From contig JBFFNE010000110.1 in the NCBI GenBank assembly GCA_041563315.1, positions 1-7,486 on the forward strand: a stretch of 7,486 nt of DNA. The letters run 5' to 3'. The translations under genes and the position numbers were made by a program. Below are positions 1 through 6,069 of this stretch, in pieces. Numbering within the stretch: the stretch's first letter is position 1; each line of letters opens with the position of its first letter. The stretch comes from JBFEYJ01 sp041563315 (GTDB lineage: Bacteria; Pseudomonadota; Gammaproteobacteria; Thiohalomonadales; Thiohalomonadaceae). Below the pieces are notes generated by a model, which saw only the letters and a program-made list of their open reading frames with translations, did no database searches and had not been told where the DNA came from.

Positions 1-1149
1 CGTGACCTTGCCAGCCGCTCCCTCGATCTTGCTAAAGCAGACCTGACGGAAATCCACGCCTTTGCCCGAGAGCAGCACGGCATGACCGTAATCCAGCCGT
101 GGGACCTGAGCTACTATGCCGAAAAACTGCGCCAGGCCAAATACGCCATCTCCCAGGAGGATCTCAAGCCCTACTTCCCGGAAGACCGCGTAGTGCAGGG
201 GCTGTTCGAGGTAGTACAGCGTCTCTATGGCCTGGAGATACGTGAGGTCGACGGCGTACCCGCCTGGCACGAGGCCGTGCGCTTCTTCGAGATTTACGAC
301 AACCGGGATGTGTTGCGCGGGCGCTTCTACCTGGATCTCTATGCCCGTCCGCACAAGCGAGGCGGGGCCTGGATGGATGAGTGCATGGTGCGCCGGGTAC
401 GCGAGGACGGCAGTGTACAAGTGCCGACCGCCTATCTTGTGTGTAATTTTGCTCCGCCGGTGGGCAGCGACCCGGCGCTCTTTACCCACGACGAGGTGCA
501 GACCCTGTTCCATGAGTTCGGTCACGGGCTGCACCATATGATGACCCGTATCGACACCGCCGGGGTCGCCGGTATCAACGGCGTCCCCTGGGATGCGGTG
601 GAGTTGCCGAGCCAGTTCATGGAGAACTGGTGCTGGGAGCGTGAGGCGCTGGATCTGATTGCCGTTCACTACAAAAGCGGCGAAAAACTGCCGCAGGCAC
701 TTTATGACAAAATGATGGCGGCGAAGAACTTCCAGGCCGGCATGCAGATGGTGCGCCAGCTCGAGTTCTCCCTGTTCGATTTTCGCCTTCACATGGAGTA
801 TCAGCCGGAAGAGGGCGGCCGCATCCAGCAGATCCTTGACGAGGTGCGTGCCGAGGTGGCGGTGGTTCACCCCCCCGAGTACAACCGCTTCCAGCACGGC
901 TTCTCCCACATCTTCGCTGGCGGTTACGCCGCAGGCTACTATAGCTACAAGTGGGCTGAAGTGCTCAGTGCCGATGCCTTCTCCCGCTTCGAGGAGGAGG
1001 GGATCTTTAACCGCGAGACCGGCCTGGCCTTCTTCGAAACAGTATTGGAACAGGGCGGCAGTCGTGAACCGATGGACCTGTTCATTGAATTCCGCGGCCG
1101 CAAACCAACTATCGACGCGCTGCTGCGCCACAGCGGCATCGCGGCATGA
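1..1149 (+). CDS. prlC: Oligopeptidase A, M3 family zinc metallopeptidase (5' end missing)
   Basis: Cytoplasmic oligopeptidase that degrades short peptides, including cleaved signal peptides. The frame is open from base 1 with no start in family position, so the gene continues off the left edge; the ATG at 82 lies inside a conserved stretch (about HGMTVIQPWDLSYY) and is not the real start. 382 residues are present against roughly 680 in the family, i.e. the C-terminal catalytic part. Visible: the zinc motif HEFGH encoded at 511-525 (both His are ligands, Glu is the general base), a third ligand Glu in the ELPSQFMENW segment near 601, and the substrate-binding FSHIFAGGYAAGYYSY loop near 901-950. 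The end matches E. coli PrlC (EPMDLF..FRGR.P..DALL..GI), so the C-terminus is complete. Next is xthA, 108 nt downstream on the same strand. Identity is very secure from the sequence seen; the function is family knowledge. Confidence 0.97.
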   Translation, partial: RDLASRSLDLAKADLTEIHAFAREQHGMTVIQPWDLSYYAEKLRQAKYAISQEDLKPYFPEDRVVQGLFEVVQRLYGLEIREVDGVPAWHEAVRFFEIYDNRDVLRGRFYLDLYARPHKRGGAWMDECMVRRVREDGSVQVPTAYLVCNFAPPVGSDPALFTHDEVQTLFHEFGHGLHHMMTRIDTAGVAGINGVPWDAVELPSQFMENWCWEREALDLIAVHYKSGEKLPQALYDKMMAAKNFQAGMQMVRQLEFSLFDFRLHMEYQPEEGGRIQQILDEVRAEVAVVHPPEYNRFQHGFSHIFAGGYAAGYYSYKWAEVLSADAFSRFEEEGIFNRETGLAFFETVLEQGGSREPMDLFIEFRGRKPTIDALLRHSGIAA

Positions 1150-1156
1150 AATGCTG

Positions 1157-1250
1157 AACCGCACAGGCGCCAGGAACGCAAAGGACTGTCATTGCTAGAG
1201 CCTACATAATCATGTGGCCCTTTTGTGCTCTTCGCGTCTTTACGGTGAAT
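1157..1250. repeat. Degenerate inverted-repeat intergenic element
   Basis: Two arms, 1158-1184 and 1220-1246, are inverted copies of each other, matching at 19 of 27 positions without gaps. A short dyad, ACAT/ATGT at 1204-1215, lies between them. The arms carry the 'ccgcaaagacgcgaag / aacgcaaagg' wording that recurs between genes in many proteobacteria and whose reverse-strand reading gives spurious HRKDAKSTKG-type peptides, as it does here around 1218-1250. I infer an old, decayed copy of a dispersed palindromic repeat. It fills almost the whole gap between prlC and xthA, and its right end reaches to 7 nt before the xthA start codon. Confidence 0.6.
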
Positions 1251-1257
1251 AAAACAG

Positions 1258-2028
1258 ATGAAAATCGCCTCCTGGAATGTCAATTCGCTCAATGTGCGCC
1301 TGCCGCAGGTGCTGCAGTGGCTGGCGTCGGAACAGCCCGATGTGCTGGCGCTGCAGGAGACCAAGCTGAGCGATGACAAGTTTCCCGTAGCTGAGATCGA
1401 GGCCGCCGGTTACCGGGTCGCCTATTCAGGGCAGAAGACCTATAACGGGGTGGCCTTGTTGAGCAAAAAGCCGCCCGAGGATGTCGTCACCGATATCCCT
1501 GGACTGGATGATGAACAGCGGCGGATCCTCGGCGCAACCATCGACGGTGTGCGGATGCTGAACCTCTATGTGGTCAATGGTCAGGAGGTCGGTTCCGACA
1601 AGTATGCCTACAAGTTGGATTGGTTGACTCGGATCCATGACTATCTTCAGGATGATCTGAAAAACCATAGTGACTATGTCGTGCTGGGTGACTTCAACAT
1701 CGCGCCAACCAACGCCGATGTCCATGACCCCGAAGCATGGCACGAGCGTATCCTCTGCAGTACCCTCGAGCGTGAGGCGTTGCAACGGATTGTCGGTTTG
1801 GGTTTTCACGACAGCTTCCGCCTATTTGATCAGGAGGAAAAGATCTTCAGCTGGTGGGATTACCGGCTGAACGCCTTCAAGCGCAACATGGGGTTGCGCA
1901 TTGACCTGATCCTGGCGAGTGAACCGATGGCCCGGCGTTGTCGCCGTTCGGCCGTGGACAGGGGGCCACGCGGCTGGGAACGGCCATCGGATCATGCACC
2001 CGTAGTGGCCGAATTCGACAGGGATTAA
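1258..2028 (+). CDS. xthA: Exodeoxyribonuclease III, AP endonuclease
   Basis: Cytoplasmic DNA repair enzyme of the exonuclease/endonuclease/phosphatase fold. It cleaves 5' of abasic sites in base excision repair and has 3'-5' exonuclease and 3'-phosphatase activity. At 256 residues it has normal family length. Active-site landmarks are in order: N7 in SWNVNS, metal ligand E34 in LQETKL, D145 and N147 in LGDFNIAP, the SWWDYR segment at about 198-203, D216 in RIDLIL, and D245-H246 in the C-terminal SDHAPV. No key residue is missing. The ATG at 1258 fits because MKIASWNVNS is the exact family N-terminus. A GGTGA-like ribosome binding site at 1244-1248 lies inside the right arm of the upstream repeat. 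The channel gene follows 4 nt after the stop, so co-transcription is likely. Assignment as ExoIII is firm; which XthA subgroup it belongs to cannot be settled by eye. Confidence 0.96.
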   Translation: MKIASWNVNSLNVRLPQVLQWLASEQPDVLALQETKLSDDKFPVAEIEAAGYRVAYSGQKTYNGVALLSKKPPEDVVTDIPGLDDEQRRILGATIDGVRMLNLYVVNGQEVGSDKYAYKLDWLTRIHDYLQDDLKNHSDYVVLGDFNIAPTNADVHDPEAWHERILCSTLEREALQRIVGLGFHDSFRLFDQEEKIFSWWDYRLNAFKRNMGLRIDLILASEPMARRCRRSAVDRGPRGWERPSDHAPVVAEFDRD

Positions 2029-2032
2029 ATGT

Positions 2033-2542
2033 ATGCAGGATGTCCTGATTCATGTGATGGAAGCGTTTCTTGAGCTGTTGCCAAAGCTGGCCACGGCACT
2101 GGCGATCGTTCTGCTGTTCTGGCTGCTGGCACTGCTCATTCGCACGCTGCTGCGCCGCTTGGTCAGGCACAGTGACCTGTCGAAGCAGAATGTTTTTCGC
2201 CTGGTGCAGCAAGTGACCTATGTGAGTTTACTGCTGCTTGGCCTGGTTACGGCACTGGGCACCGCCGGGGTCAATGTGGCGGCGCTGGTGACCAGTCTGG
2301 GTCTGGCGGGTTTTGCCCTCGGCTTTGCCCTGAAGGACGCTCTCTCCAACCTTATCTCCGGCGTGATGCTTCTGCTCTATCGTCCATTTCAGGTGGGGGA
2401 TGAGGTGGCCGTTCTGGGCCACGAAGGCAGGGTGATCGCCATCGATCTGCGTTACACCACGCTCCAGCTCAAGGGCAAGGTGGTATTCATTCCCAACAGC
2501 AAGCTGTTTACCGAAAGCGTTATGAAAATAAATAAAAGTTGA
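2033..2542 (+). CDS. Short MscS-family mechanosensitive channel protein
   Basis: Inner-membrane protein of the small-conductance mechanosensitive channel family, which opens under membrane tension and releases solutes during osmotic down-shock. The 169 residues show a first hydrophobic helix at about 17-40, a second at about 60-80, and the pore-lining TM3 signature at about 82-117, with the Gly/Ala-rich segment GLAGFALGFALKDALSNLISG followed by the LLLYRPFQVGDEV turn into the beta domain (119-167). The beta domain ends with VVFIPNSKLF, typical of MscS. Translation then stops after KINKS, so the C-terminal alpha/beta vestibule domain of E. coli MscS (286 residues) is absent. The start at ATG 2033 is 4 nt after the xthA stop, with AGGG at 2020-2023 as a plausible binding site. 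An out-of-frame ATG at 2029 is ignored. This may be a naturally minimal member or a C-terminal truncation. Downstream, 2543-2674 holds no gene and no clear terminator. Confidence 0.9.
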   Translation: MQDVLIHVMEAFLELLPKLATALAIVLLFWLLALLIRTLLRRLVRHSDLSKQNVFRLVQQVTYVSLLLLGLVTALGTAGVNVAALVTSLGLAGFALGFALKDALSNLISGVMLLLYRPFQVGDEVAVLGHEGRVIAIDLRYTTLQLKGKVVFIPNSKLFTESVMKINKS

Positions 2543-2674
2543 AAGAAGCGTAGTCCAATACCGGGAGAGCAGACACTCGAACAGCGCGCAACTCTTAAAC
2601 CTTGAACGGGCGGCAGCGCATCCGGCGATTTTTGGGGAGCTTGCCGAATGCACATGCGCTTACCCAACGGCCCC

Positions 2675-3544
2675 TTATAGCCAGTTGGTCAACATGATGC
2701 CGATGCCGATGCGGTTACTGTAGTGATCGTAGTCGATCAGTGACTCACCATAGCCGTTGAAGAGCTGCACATACCCGTTGAGGCGTTTTCGTATCGGGAA
2801 GGTGTAATCAAGTTGCACGGCGCCGCGGTTATTGCTTTGCAGGTTGTTCCTGAGCATGATGCCAAAGGAGTGGTCCCGATACAGTCTCAATGCCCGCAGT
2901 TCGAAATTGCCCAGATAATCCTCGATATCCGGGTTGTCGTCGTTCTCCTCAGGTTCGGGGATTCTCATCCAGGGTTTGAGGCTCAGATAGAAATCGTCCT
3001 TCTCCAGAATGATATCCAGCATGATCCGGTTCCAGCTGCGCGAGAGTGGTTCGGAACGTCCATTCGACTGATGGTTGAAGGAAAGCTCAAGCAGGCGTCC
3101 TTCCAGCCCCAGAACCTGGTAGCTAACCGGGTAAGTCGCCAGTAATTCCGGCTCGTGATTGGTTTCGCGAAACGGTGACGAGTAGTTGCCGTTATACGCC
3201 TGCCAGTAGGACTGCTGGGTATAGCCGAAGGAGAGAAAGCCCTCGCCGAACAGCAGCCCCTTGAACAACGGCACCTTGAAACTGAACTGGAACTTGGCTT
3301 CATTGTGTTCGGCAATAAGGGGCTGAACCGTGTTCTCGTAGGGGGTGTCGTTGACGCGGTCGTTATAACTGAGCGGCAGCAGGTAGGTGGGGCGGTGCGG
3401 GGTAATGACAAAGGGGTTGTCCTCGGTTTCCCACTCCAGCGCCATGCGCCGGTCGATGGCGGAGCCTTCTTCCTCTGCGGGTGTGGCGGCGGCAGAGAGG
3501 GTGAGCAGAAGAAGTGCGGTAAAGGCGGTGATATTTGTGTTCAT
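2675..3544 (-). CDS. pldA: Outer-membrane phospholipase A (OMPLA)
   Basis: Calcium-dependent phospholipase A1/A2 of the outer membrane. It hydrolyses phospholipids that reach the outer leaflet and is active as a dimer. The 289 residues begin with a signal peptide (MNTN, then a hydrophobic stretch to about 20, AAATPA cleavage region at 20-23). The catalytic triad sits in the diagnostic block FNHQSNGRSEPLSRSWNR: H158, S160 and N172 correspond to E. coli H142, S144 and N156, with R163 and S168 matching calcium-site residues R147 and S152. The DDNPDI loop at about 202-207 and the C-terminal GYGESLIDY motif (264-272) are also conserved, and alternating barrel strands run between them. The protein ends in TNWL rather than the usual terminal Phe or Trp of barrel proteins. 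It is a single gene, convergent with the channel gene and divergent from ubiD. The ribosome binding site before the ATG is weak. Function is assigned from the conserved active site. Confidence 0.95.
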   Translation of the reverse strand: MNTNITAFTALLLLTLSAAATPAEEEGSAIDRRMALEWETEDNPFVITPHRPTYLLPLSYNDRVNDTPYENTVQPLIAEHNEAKFQFSFKVPLFKGLLFGEGFLSFGYTQQSYWQAYNGNYSSPFRETNHEPELLATYPVSYQVLGLEGRLLELSFNHQSNGRSEPLSRSWNRIMLDIILEKDDFYLSLKPWMRIPEPEENDDNPDIEDYLGNFELRALRLYRDHSFGIMLRNNLQSNNRGAVQLDYTFPIRKRLNGYVQLFNGYGESLIDYDHYSNRIGIGIMLTNWL

Positions 3545-3632
3545 TGGCCGTAGTTTTTGCCTTATGCGACGTTATTCGATGCAGTAAAGCGTAGCCCTAC
3601 TGTCACGGTGTGCCTGTGTTGACGATGACCAT

Positions 3633-3654
3633 TACCGAATTTGTGTGATCGGTA
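3633..3654. promoter_or_regulatory. Operator-like dyad upstream of ubiD
   Basis: TACCGA at 3633-3638 and its exact reverse complement TCGGTA at 3649-3654 flank a 10-nt AT-rich spacer in the pldA-ubiD divergent region. The spacing (16 bp between half-site starts) would suit a dimeric repressor or activator next to the possible ubiD promoter. A 6-bp dyad can arise by chance, and I do not recognise the regulator. Confidence 0.25.
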
Positions 3655-3655
3655 T

Positions 3656-3685
3656 TTGCACCCATTGCCCCACCTTACGCATAAT
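3656..3685 (+). promoter_or_regulatory. Possible sigma-70 promoter for ubiD
   Basis: A good -10 box, CATAAT at 3680-3685 (5 of 6 matches to consensus), stands 18 nt after a poorer -35 box, TTGCAC at 3656-3661. Transcription would begin near 3692 and give a leader of about 34 nt before the ubiD ATG. A second -35-like TTGACG at 3619-3624 has no good -10 partner. This is a by-eye call only. Confidence 0.35.
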
Positions 3686-3703
3686 CCGCCTATCCGATCA
3701 GGC

Positions 3704-3726
3704 AAGAGCACCCACAAGAGCACCCA
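3704..3726 (+). repeat. 12-bp tandem duplication in the ubiD leader
   Basis: The unit AAGAGCACCCAC at 3704-3715 is repeated from 3716, matching at 11 of 12 positions and running into the start codon at 3726. Each copy contains an AAGAG segment. The second AAGAG (3716-3720) lies 5 nt before the ATG and is the only plausible, though weak, ribosome binding site of ubiD. Confidence 0.6.
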
Positions 3727-5189
3727 TGAACTATAAAGACTTGCGCGATTTTATCCAGCAACTGGAGGCACGAGGCCAGCTCAAAAGGATCCACACCGAG
3801 GTGGATCCTTACCTGGAGATGACCGAGATCGCCGATCGCACCCTGCGTGCGGGTGGCCCGGCGCTGCTGTTCGAAAACCCGAAGGGCTCAGATATCCCGC
3901 TGCTGGCCAACCTGTTCGGCACCCCTGAGCGGGTGGCCATGGGGATGGGTGAGGAGTCGGTGGAGGCGCTGCGCGAGGTGGGCAAGCTGCTCGCCTATCT
4001 CAAAGAGCCGGAGCCGCCCAAGGGGCTGAAGGATGCCATAGAGAAGTTGCCGGTATTCAGGAAAGTGCTGCACATGTCGCCCAAGGTGGTGAAGAAGGCG
4101 CCATGCCAGGAGGTGGTGCTGGAGGGGGGCGAGGTCGACCTTGGCAAGCTGCCGATCCAGACCTGCTGGCCAGGTGACGTCGGGCCGCTTATCACCTGGG
4201 GTCTGGTGATTACCAAGGGCACGCGCAAGCCGCGGCAGAATCTTGGCATCTATCGCCAGCAGGTGATCGGCAGGAACAAGGTGATCATGCGCTGGCTCTC
4301 CCATCGTGGCGGTGCGCTCGATTTTCGCGACTGGCAGGAGAACCACCCGGGCGAGCCCTTCCCCATCGCGGTGGCCTTGGGTGCCGATCCGGCCACTATC
4401 CTGGGGGCCGTGACCCCAGTACCGGATACCCTCTCCGAATATGCCTTTGCCGGCCTGCTGCGCGGCGGCAAGACTGAGGTGGTCAAGTGCCTGGGTAGTG
4501 AGCTGCAGGTGCCGGCCTCGGCCGAGTTCGTCTTGGAAGGTTATCTCAATCCCGGCGAGGAGGCTGATGAGGGGCCCTTTGGCGATCACACCGGGTACTA
4601 CAATGAGGTGGAGCGCTTCCCGGTCTTCACCATCGAGCGCATTACCCACCGCAAGGAGCCCATCTACCATTCCACCTATACCGGCCGCCCCCCCGACGAA
4701 CCGGCGGTGTTGGGTGTGGCGCTCAACGAGGTGTTCGTGCCGATCCTGCAGAAGCAGTTTCCGGAGATCGTCGACTTTTACTTGCCACCGGAGGGCTGCT
4801 CCTACCGCATGGCAGTGGTGTCGATTCGCAAGCAGTACCCGGGTCATGCCAAGCGGGTGATGCTGGGTGTCTGGTCCTACCTGCGCCAGTTCATGTACAC
4901 CAAGTTCGTCATTGTGGTGGACGAGGACATCGACACCCGCAATTGGCAGGATGTGATCTGGGCCATGACTACGCGTATGGACCCGCTGCGAGATACCACC
5001 CTGCTGGCCAACACACCGATTGACTATCTCGACTTCGCCTCACCGGTCTCCGGCCTCGGCTCCAAGATGGGGATGGACGCCACCAACAAGTGGCCGGGAG
5101 AAACCGAACGTGAGTGGGGCACACCCATCGTCATGGACGAGTCAGTGAAGCGCCGAGTCGATGAAATCTGGAATGAATTGGGGATCTGA
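3726..5189 (+). CDS. ubiD: 3-octaprenyl-4-hydroxybenzoate carboxy-lyase, prenyl-FMN dependent
   Basis: Decarboxylase of ubiquinone synthesis. It converts 3-polyprenyl-4-hydroxybenzoate to 2-polyprenylphenol and CO2, using prenylated FMN supplied by UbiX, in the cytosol or at the membrane surface. At 487 residues it is collinear with E. coli UbiD to the end. Expected metal and cofactor ligands are N172 in RQNLGIYRQQ, H193 in LSHRGGALD and E238 in DTLSEYAFAG. The acid/base set is R177, E282 and D287, the last two in EGPFGDHTGYYN. Long identical blocks include GRPPDEPAVLGVALNEVFVP and LDFASPVSGLGSKMG. The ATG at 3726 gives MNYKDLRDFI, matching the family N-terminus. The same frame is open upstream to an ATG at 3645, but that extension (ARAPTRAP-like) comes from the leader repeats and is unlike any UbiD. 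The carbonic anhydrase gene starts 5 nt after its stop. No ubiX lies in the window. Confidence 0.97.
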   Translation: MNYKDLRDFIQQLEARGQLKRIHTEVDPYLEMTEIADRTLRAGGPALLFENPKGSDIPLLANLFGTPERVAMGMGEESVEALREVGKLLAYLKEPEPPKGLKDAIEKLPVFRKVLHMSPKVVKKAPCQEVVLEGGEVDLGKLPIQTCWPGDVGPLITWGLVITKGTRKPRQNLGIYRQQVIGRNKVIMRWLSHRGGALDFRDWQENHPGEPFPIAVALGADPATILGAVTPVPDTLSEYAFAGLLRGGKTEVVKCLGSELQVPASAEFVLEGYLNPGEEADEGPFGDHTGYYNEVERFPVFTIERITHRKEPIYHSTYTGRPPDEPAVLGVALNEVFVPILQKQFPEIVDFYLPPEGCSYRMAVVSIRKQYPGHAKRVMLGVWSYLRQFMYTKFVIVVDEDIDTRNWQDVIWAMTTRMDPLRDTTLLANTPIDYLDFASPVSGLGSKMGMDATNKWPGETEREWGTPIVMDESVKRRVDEIWNELGI

Positions 5190-5194
5190 TAACA

Positions 5195-5893
5195 ATGTCT
5201 GACAGTAAATGCAAAGCGAATCCAACCGTTGAAGAATTGTTTACAAAGAACCGCAAATGGGCCGAGGCGATCCTCGAAGAAGACGCTGATTTCTTCCAGC
5301 GCCTCTCGCATCAGCAGTCGCCGGAGTACCTGTGGATTGGTTGTGCCGACAGCCGTGTTCCGGCCAACGAAATCATGGGCATGCTGCCGGGCGATGTCTT
5401 CGTCCACAGAAACGTCGCCAACGTGGTGGTGCATACCGATCTTAACTGTCTCGCTGTGATTCAGTATGCCGTCGATGTGCTTAAGGTGCGTCACATTATC
5501 GTCACCGGCCACTACGGTTGCGGGGGCATCACCGCCGCGGTGAAAAAGCAGAAACTGGGCCTTATCGATAACTGGTTGCGCCATGTGCAGGATGTGCATC
5601 ACAAGCACTGTAATAGTCTGCAGACACTGGTCGATGAAGAGGCGGTGGTAGATCGCATGTGCGAGTTCAATGTGATCGAGCAGGTGCTGAATGTCGGCCA
5701 GACAACCATTGTTCAGGATGCATGGGAACGTGGCCAGGCGGTAAACATTCATGGCTTCATCTACAGCATCCAGGACGGCTTGTTACGAGACCTGAATATG
5801 TCCGCCGACAGCAATGAAAAGTTGCAGGCCTGCTACAAGGTAGCGGTAGAGATGATGAGGGAGCGGGTGCGGTCGAGCAGCGGTGAGTGCTGA
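5195..5893 (+). CDS. can: Beta-class carbonic anhydrase
   Basis: Zinc enzyme that interconverts CO2 and bicarbonate in the cytoplasm, supplying bicarbonate for carboxylations (fatty acid, purine, arginine/pyrimidine and anaplerotic pathways). The 232 residues are normal for the E. coli Can/Haemophilus type. Zinc ligands are C50 and D52 in GCADSRVPA, H106 and C109 in GHYGCGG; R54 pairs with D52. W47, R72 and Y190 lie where the Haemophilus enzyme has its allosteric bicarbonate site (W39, R64, Y181), so this is probably the regulated type II form with bicarbonate-dependent switching. The C-terminal HGFIYSIQDGLL segment is typical. The ATG at 5195 follows GGGGA at 5180-5184 within the ubiD end, with a 5-nt gap between genes, so the two are very likely one transcript. 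No signal peptide. Not expected to be a carboxysome enzyme, since no shell or Rubisco genes are near. Confidence 0.96.
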   Translation: MSDSKCKANPTVEELFTKNRKWAEAILEEDADFFQRLSHQQSPEYLWIGCADSRVPANEIMGMLPGDVFVHRNVANVVVHTDLNCLAVIQYAVDVLKVRHIIVTGHYGCGGITAAVKKQKLGLIDNWLRHVQDVHHKHCNSLQTLVDEEAVVDRMCEFNVIEQVLNVGQTTIVQDAWERGQAVNIHGFIYSIQDGLLRDLNMSADSNEKLQACYKVAVEMMRERVRSSSGEC

Positions 5894-5976
5894 TATGCCG
5901 GTGGCGAATGACCACTTGCTTGGGGCCAGCCAGACAAGGAAATGTTCCGAACCGCGTTAGAGGCCGCTCAGAGCAT

Positions 5977-6033
5977 CGTCATTGCGAGTGAAGCGAAGCA
6001 ATCTAAGGAGCGGGGCAGCTGCTCGCAATGACG
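5977..6033. repeat. Palindromic dispersed repeat (CATTGCGAG type)
   Basis: The 12-bp arms CGTCATTGCGAG (5977-5988) and CTCGCAATGACG (6022-6033) are perfect reverse complements around a 33-nt interior that includes GAAGCGAAGCAATCT. This wording matches a widespread class of intergenic palindromic repeats remembered from many Gram-negative genomes, usually with a longer right arm; here the interior right half has diverged. It sits between the convergent can and bioD genes, the usual place for such elements. As RNA it would form a stable hairpin and might protect or end transcripts from either side, but no T-tract follows the arms. The rest of 5894-6069 holds no gene that I can see. Confidence 0.7.
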
Positions 6034-6069
6034 GATATTTCCCGTTAAACGTTTCAGGGGCGGGAGCGC

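Noticed and set aside
2029..2033. Start of the channel gene at ATG 2029
   Set aside because: That frame does not encode the MscS-like protein; ATG 2033 gives the membrane helices and conserved pore segment.
2664..2688. Hairpin CCAAC/GTTGG as a terminator between mscS and pldA
   Set aside because: The stem is only 5 bp plus a bulged 3 bp, it spans the pldA stop codon, and no T-tract follows on either strand.
2532..2718. Continuation of the channel protein in the next frame after its stop
   Set aside because: The frame is open for about 60 codons, but the translation (ERSVVQYRES...LNLERAAAHPA) does not resemble the MscS C-terminal domain and runs into the opposing pldA gene.
3644..3659. CRP-type site starting with TGTGA
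   Set aside because: Only the left half-site matches; the right half (TTTGC in place of TCACA) has one match in five.
3645..3725. N-terminal extension of UbiD from an upstream in-frame ATG
   Set aside because: The extra 27 residues are low in hydrophobic order, partly encoded by the tandem 12-mers, absent from UbiD relatives, and overlap the likely promoter.
3888..4847. 319-codon open frame on the minus strand within ubiD
   Set aside because: It is fully antisense to a highly conserved gene, its translation has no recognisable motif, and long antisense frames are common in GC-rich genes.
5024..5752. 242-codon open frame on the minus strand across the ubiD-can junction
   Set aside because: It is antisense to two conserved genes, rich in His and Ile as expected for a shadow frame, and without a plausible domain.
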